NCBI GenBank assembly: GCA_028622995.1 | Contig: JAJQJQ010000052.1 | Location: forward strand, 1,736,001 to 1,800,000 | From: Panagrolaimus kolymaensis | Taxonomy: Eukaryota; Nematoda; Chromadorea; Rhabditida; Panagrolaimidae | DNA length: 64,000 nt | Direction: 5' to 3' | Shown here: piece by piece, positions 58,701 to 64,000 of the stretch | How positions within the stretch are numbered: position 1 is the stretch's first letter | Layout of the letters: each line of letters starts with the position of its first letter | The notes under the pieces: model-generated | What the model was told of the DNA's origin: nothing | The model's input: the letters and a program-made list of their open reading frames with translations, nothing else | Databases searched by the model: none | Made by a program: the position numbers and the translations under genes

Positions 58701-60723
58701 TTTAATTATGCTGCTTTTATAAAATTTACTTTACTTTACTTTTATAATTTTAAAAACATTGGTAAATTTATTTGCCAATTTTTTAGTGGTCTAGTAATAA
58801 GTTAAAGACTAAAATCCAAAGTAAAAAAAATTAGATAACCGAAGTTACAAAATGAAAAGCGAATAAAATTAAATAAAAAAGCATTTTGGTTGGATATCTT
58901 TGTTTTTTACTTTCAAAGTTTATGGATATGGGAAAATGAAAATTACAATCAAAATAAAGGTGCCAGAATTGAAAATCTAAAAAAAAAATCCAATTTTATT
59001 TCACCATTTTTTTTTCTTCAGGTTCAACATACGGTATTGCACAAGGTCGATGGAGATTAGCAGCTCGAGCAGCAATGAATACCATTTTAGCTGCAATTGG
59101 TGGAGGATCCGTCGCAATAACATATTCAATGACCCTTCATAAAACATGTCGAGTTGATTTACTTATTGATGGAATGTTAGCTTCTCTTGTATCCACCACA
59201 GCTGTATGTCATTGTATGAGACCCGTGTGGGCTGTATTGGTTGGTGGAATAGGTTCTGCATTAGCAGTATCATCATATCCAATAATAGAAAGGCTTGAAA
59301 TAGATGATCCTGTTGGAGTGGTTCCCGTACACGTTGTTGCAGCAATGTGGGGAATGATATGTGTTGGATTTGTTGCTCAATCGGATGAATATGATTTAAA
59401 TATAACTCGTGGAAATTCAGGTTTATTTTATGGCGGAGGTTTTCGGTTACTTGGAGTTCAAACTTTAACTATTATTTGTGTATCGGTTTGGGCTTTTATT
59501 ATTACCATTATCGTTCTTAAAGGATTAAGCTTATTTAAATGGCAAATAAGAATGGATGCTCATGATGAACAACTTGGTGCTGATTTAGTTGAACATGGTT
59601 TAGCAGGGCAAAACATTGCTCGATATTCAATGGAAACTAAATTAAATACAGGGTGAGTATAATTAATTAGTTCTTATCGTCTGTCCAAAATATATACATA
59701 CATACATTATTTGAGGTTATTCTAATTTTCGAAAATTTTTCTTTTTATCGAGTGCTTCTAAAACTTTTTTCAACAATAAAAAAAATTTGAAACTTTTTAT
59801 GCTTTTGGACAGGCGATAAAACCTTCGACTATCTCTTTTTTCTGTTTGTCTATCTTGGTGTTAATTTTGAGAACCTTAAGTACCATTCTTCGAGCTGTTG
59901 CAAAATGGAAAAGATTAGCTAAAAAAGCTAAACTTCATACCCAAGCAAATAAAGTAAATGGAAGTACATCATCGTCGATTCAATTAACTCGAATGAATGG
60001 AATTCCTAAATCCTCAACAACAACACCTAAAACTCAATCACAAAGAAGTTTGCCCAATGGCAACGCGAGAAATGCAACAATTACTAATAATGCCCCAGCA
60101 ATTGGAAGTGCAACAACAACAACAGCGACAATGACAGCAAACGAATCACAAAGAAGTTTAAATGAAAGTCGTGGAACAATTCAATCTCCACCAGGTAGTT
60201 TACAAAATGGTGTCACAGCTCATCCATCCACATTGATAATTCAATCGAAGGATGATACAGTTGGATCGGAGGATAGTAATTTAGATCAACAACAACCATT
60301 ATCAATACAAAATTTACAAAATAATAATAATAATCATCAAAATAAAGTTCGAGATATTTCTATTACAAGTAGAGTATTAAAAAATGCAGCAGCAAAAAAA
60401 AGTAGTAAGTTTTTGTTTGACTAAAATGCCAGAAGCTAAAAAGAGAAGCACGCTTGAAAGATAACCCAATTTTTTTTAGCAAGTAGTTCAACCTCGATTA
60501 TTATTGAAACAAACCAAAATGAAAATAGCAATTTTTGGACGAGACTAAAACGAAAAGCAGGGTAAGTAAAATTATATATCCATCCATTAATAAAATAGCT
60601 TGTTTATAAACAAGTTTTAATTTTAGTTTTACAAGTCATCATCGAACTGCGCCAGCATCAAACAATAAAGTTGAACCATCTCCTCGATCTCAAATAACGC
60701 AATTAAATGATACGCCGGTGTAA
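55759..60723 (+). CDS. amt: Ammonium transporter (AMT family), with apparent frameshift
   Basis: Exons 55759-55975, 56894-57165, 57995-58303, 59022-59652, 59872-60404, 60480-60561 and 60627-60723, about 713 residues if the frame is joined. AMT proteins are trimeric membrane channels that move ammonium. Hallmarks: [22 protein letters not shown] (N-terminal half), [14 protein letters not shown] (first pore His), [10 protein letters not shown] (second pore His), [20 protein letters not shown] frame break occurs within exon 2: after GKF at 57058-57061 the frame must shift by one base to continue into DPTYQLEP. One missing T in the TTTT run would explain it, and exon phases agree. The C-terminal 230 residues are a Ser/Asn/Gln-rich cytosolic tail. 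Three introns exceed 700 bp. Confidence 0.85.
57052..57066 (+). other. Single-base frame break in the ammonium transporter exon 2
   Basis: AAAATTTTCTTTG: the upstream frame reads GGA AAA TTT then leads to TAG at 57091; the downstream frame reads TTT GAT CCC. It is either a sequence or assembly error in a homopolymer or a true loss-of-function lesion. Confidence 0.8.
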
Positions 60724-61460
60724 AAAATAAAATTTACAGTTATTGTTGTTGTTGGTGTTGTATATATTTGTTATTATTTGTTAATTTAAAAAGAAAAGTT
60801 TTTCATATAACAAAAATTGTTTTGAATACTTCAAACAAAGAAGCTTGGAAAAAAGCAAAAAAAAATTATGTCCGCTATCGATAAAAATTTAACTAAAATT
60901 TTCTCATCCAATAAATACAGTTTCATTTTTCCAAATCAAGCAACAACAATAATGAATGAAAGCTTTTTAATCTTTGGACAAAAAAGAAGAAGGCTGATAA
61001 AAAGTTTTAACAAATGCATGAAATCTTAACTTTTTGTGAATATAAAAAAAAAGTCTTATCATTTTTTCAATTTCTTGCTCTTTGCTTCAATTTTGAATTA
61101 ATGATTTATTTATTCGTTGCTATGCTTGCTCTTATTAAGTCTCAATTGATACAAATACATATAAAAAAGATAAATAAATGCTTTAATAAAAAAAACAGCG
61201 AAAAAAATGTTTCAAAATTTTTTTTTCAAAGACTTTTTTTTTTGCTTTCAAAAATTGCAGCAGCAAGCAATTGCAATTCAATGCCTTGCTGGTTCTCGAA
61301 ACGATTACAATGGCTTTGGCAACTTTGAAATGGAAAGACTTTTGTTGAAAGATGAACGTAGCCTACTAATGCAAGGAGCTATGGATTCAAATAAAAAAAA
61401 TCAAAACATTTTTTCAGCGATTTTTATGCTGTTATTTAGAAATTCCATATTATTTATGCG
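60724..61460. other. Intergenic upstream of PUS3
   Basis: AT-rich. A TTTTTTCAG acceptor at 61417 is followed by 43 bp to the PUS3 start and may be a trans-splice or 5'UTR splice site. No supported gene. Confidence 0.5.
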
Positions 61461-62943
61461 ATGAATCCATCACTTGATTCAATAACATCAAATTGTGATG
61501 GAAATAAGCTTGAAAATGGCAAAAATGTAAGTTACTTTAGAGTTTATTCACTTTCATACTAAATAAAACTCATTTTTTTAAGAACAAATCTGCCAGAATT
61601 TTTGATTTTTCAAAATTTCCAAGAAGAAGGATCGCTCTTCTATTCCTGTATTTAGGATGGGATTATGATGGTTTGGTAACTCAAGATCACACTTCCAACA
61701 CCATTGAGCAGGTTTGCATTTAGCTTTGTTTTTTTTTTTTTAAATTTAACTTTTAGGTTATTTTGGATACTTTGTTGAAGACTAAACTGATTGAAAGCAA
61801 AGAAGCTGCAAAATGGTCAAGATGTGGTCGAACTGATAAAGGTGTATCAGGATTTCGTCAAGTTGGAGCTGTTACTGTTCGATCAACTGATGTTAATGGA
61901 GAAGGTGTTTTCTGGTCAGATTATAGTGTCGAAGAAGCTTCAAGAATCAAATCAACCAATGAATTAAGATATGATAACATTTTGAATAATGTATTGCCTG
62001 ATACCGTTAGAATTATTGCATGGACTCCAGCTGATATTGATTTTAACGCGAGATTTGATTGCATCTCCCGTTCATATGTTTATCTTTTTCCTCGTGCCAA
62101 ACTTAACATTGACGTTAGTTTCATTATCTTCTTCATACTTCTTAAAGTTAAAATCACTTTTTTAGAACATGCAAACTGCTTTGAATCGTATGGTTGGCTC
62201 GCACGATTTCCGCAATTTCTGCAGAATTGATATGAACAAAAGCCGTATTGATACAACATATGTTCGTGAGATCTTTGAAACTTCAATTACACCTTTGAAA
62301 GAAGATGCTAGCGAAGATCCTTATCAAATGTATCAACTTAAAGTACGTGGCTCTGGGTTCTTATGGCATCAAATTCGATGTATTGTTTCTGTTATCTACG
62401 ATATTGGAAGAGGAGTTGAAGATGTGTCTGTAAGTTTCGTTGTTATTACCAATGAAAGTTTAATATCTTCTTTTTTTTCAGCTCGTATCTAAGCTCCTTG
62501 ATATCAACTTATGTCCTGCAAAGCCTCAATATTCTATGGCTAAAGACTTGCCATTATGTTTTTTTGATGCAACTTATGCTGAAAATCGCTTCGATTGGAA
62601 ATCTCATATTAATGCTGATGTTTTGCAACGCCTGTACACTTCTCTTGAAACAAAATGGTGCGAATTAGAGACGAAAGCAGCGCTTGTTCGAACGATGATG
62701 AATGAATTGAAGGAATACAATGTTTCTTCTGATTGCTTTGATGGAATTCACGCACATATCAGCGGAAATCATCCAACCAAAAACAAGGTTTATTTGCTTT
62801 CTCTTTTGCTTTGCCATTAACATCATGTTTTTTAGGCTCACATTCCCATTTTGAAACGACCCACGTGTGACTCTTTGGAAACAAAAATGTCAAAATTTGC
62901 TAAGAAGCGGAAGCTTGATATGAACGAAGAGAATATGGAATAA
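61461..62943 (+). CDS. PUS3: tRNA pseudouridine(38/39) synthase PUS3 (Deg1)
   Basis: Exons 61461-61526, 61583-61711, 61757-62113, 62166-62429, 62482-62787 and 62836-62943 give 409 residues. PUS3 converts uridine 38/39 in the tRNA anticodon arm to pseudouridine. Markers: YLGWDYDGLVTQ, the catalytic SRCGRTDKGVSGFRQ (Asp of RTD), FNARFDCISRSYVY, GSHDFRNFCRID and GSGFLWHQIRCIVSVIYDIG. The C-terminus is basic (KFAKKRKLDMN), a likely nuclear signal. The stop codon overlaps an AATAAA (62939-62944). The next gene starts 112 bp later, as expected of an operon. Confidence 0.93.
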
Positions 62944-63029
62944 AATATTGCCATTTTTTACTTGCTTTGAATTCAACTAAAGGGTTTTGAAACCTAAAAT
63001 TATCTTTGTGTCTTTCTTTGCTTTTTGAT

Positions 63030-63043
63030 TAGTATTTTTGCAG
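63030..63043 (+). promoter_or_regulatory. Candidate trans-splice acceptor for RTRAF
   Basis: TAGTATTTTTGCAG ends 12 bp before the RTRAF start and about 100 bp after the PUS3 stop and its overlapping poly(A) signal. This spacing matches downstream genes of nematode operons, which receive a spliced leader. Confidence 0.5.
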
Positions 63044-63055
63044 CTTATTTGTAAG

Positions 63056-63839
63056 ATGTCGCATATGAAATTATCGTCTTTGCGTTATGCTAAACCTAAA
63101 CTTGATTTTAATGGTATGTTATGATTTTCTCTTTTACTTCTTTTTATCTTTGTTTTGTTTCAGATGAAGCTGATGTTTTCGATTTGATCAACTTTTTGGA
63201 TCATAAATATTTTCAACATGGTTTTTCGCATGATCGTGGTAATATGATGGAATTGGATGAACATTTGAAGCAATATGTTACTGATGTTGGTCTCATTTAT
63301 GATGATGAAAGTCGTTTAGCTCTTATCGATGTTCTCTTGAATGCTGCAATATCAAGAAACTTGCGTGAAAAGCTTGTTGGTAATGCTGGTGATGCTTGCC
63401 AAGCTGCTCATCAACTTCGTTTGGCTAAAGTTCTTGATTCCATGTCTGATGAAGGTAATAGCATTTCTTTCTTTTAGTTGTGAATAACTTTTCTCCTTTT
63501 TTAGAACGTGCAACTTTTGATGATCTTGTTACGTCCAAAGCTTCCCAACTCAAACTCTCTTCTCATCCATCAACTAAACGTATGGCTATGTCAATTTTAT
63601 CGTGTAATACTGAACCTTCTCCAAAGAGTGATGCAACTGCTTTCAAACTTTGTGATGTTCCTTCTGGTATGAAATCAACTGGTGATAACAAAGTAGACGA
63701 TGCTCTAACAATTCTTCGAATGATCAATGTATATCGTTATCGCAACTTACAAACTCAAGTCAATGAACATCTAGCTGCTTTACAAGACATTACAGCTGAA
63801 CCCAAATCTGATACTAAAATTGGTCGTGTTGGTTATTGA
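63056..63839 (+). CDS. RTRAF: RTRAF (C14orf166/CLE) homologue
   Basis: Exons 63056-63113, 63164-63454 and 63505-63839 give 227 residues, the family length being about 244. RTRAF is part of the tRNA ligase (RTCB-DDX1) complex and of RNA transport assemblies in animals. Matches: KLSSLRYAKPKLDFND at the start, HDRGNMMELD, and at the end DDALTILRMINVYRYRNLQTQVNEHLAALQDITA then PKSDTKIGRVGY. It lies in a tight cluster with PUS3, another tRNA-processing gene. The poly(A) signal AATAAA is at 63863-63868. Confidence 0.9.
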
Positions 63840-64000
63840 ATGTAATTTTATGTATTTTTGTTAATAAATGATGTTTTGTTTTTATCTTTGTATTCTCATT
63901 GTTTTGTTAGTGGCTCTGTTCCACTTTGTATCTTACACCTTTATTCCCATCATCCCTCCCACTTTAACTTTTCCCATTGACATTGTTCATTTACAGGAGG
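63840..64000. other. 3' end of RTRAF and possible next operon cistron
   Basis: After AATAAA (63863) a pyrimidine-rich region ends in TTTACAG at 63990-63996, about 130 bp on, followed by GAGG at the window edge. This could be the trans-splice or splice acceptor of a third gene in the cluster. Confidence 0.35.

Noticed and set aside
1..64000. CRISPR arrays, bacterial operons, phage or integrase features
   Set aside because: The DNA is eukaryotic with spliced genes; no regularly spaced repeats were seen.

Overview
The window is eukaryotic and almost certainly nematode nuclear DNA. It is very AT-rich, its genes are split by many short AT-rich introns bounded by GT and TTTTAG, and it carries a cuticle collagen, an SXP/RAL-2-type secreted protein, a C. 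elegans-type acid phosphatase and likely trans-splice acceptors just upstream of start codons. SXP/RAL-2 proteins and the general gene style fit a clade IV or related parasitic or free-living nematode; the species cannot be fixed from sequence alone.

Layout, left to right: a divergent MAPK-like kinase (200-1798); a candidate solo LTR, a tandem 233-bp repeat and a 3' fragment of a second copy of that kinase (1871-4165); an ESCRT-III CHMP4/Snf7 gene on the minus strand (4417-5210); a small secreted protein (6991-7736); and a 5.57-kb Mutator-like DNA transposon (8109-13674). The transposon has long terminal inverted repeats, a 9-bp candidate target duplication, a transposase fused to an OTU cysteine protease, and a second, rearranged CHMP4 gene carried as cargo. 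It sits immediately upstream of dab-1 (13793-15250).

Next come a serine-less carboxylesterase-like gene with a tiny secreted-peptide gene nested antisense in one intron (15648-18862), two small unrecognised genes (19543-21338), an aldo-keto reductase, a head-to-head pair of N-terminally truncated GT31 glycosyltransferases (23029-24648), a CYP4 cytochrome P450 (25464-27228) and a membrane-anchored histidine acid phosphatase (27391-29260, minus).

The middle is held by the RNA polymerase I largest subunit gene (31194-39801, 14 coding exons, 1747 residues), whose introns contain several strong stem-loops, some resembling H/ACA snoRNA hairpins. After a 3.4-kb gene-poor stretch come the SXP/RAL-2-like gene, the cuticle collagen, a second MAPK-like kinase and a trypsin-like protease. 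A 4-kb AT-rich gene-free stretch follows, then an ammonium transporter with an apparent 1-nt frameshift, and finally PUS3 and RTRAF packed 112 bp apart like an operon that may continue beyond the right edge.

Most genes are independent housekeeping or nematode-specific units. The unusual unit is the transposon: it joins a ubiquitin-protease domain and an ESCRT-III subunit, two parts of the ubiquitin/endosome pathway, in one mobile element. All exon coordinates were deduced by hand from splice signals and reading-frame continuity and have not been tested by RNA or alignment.
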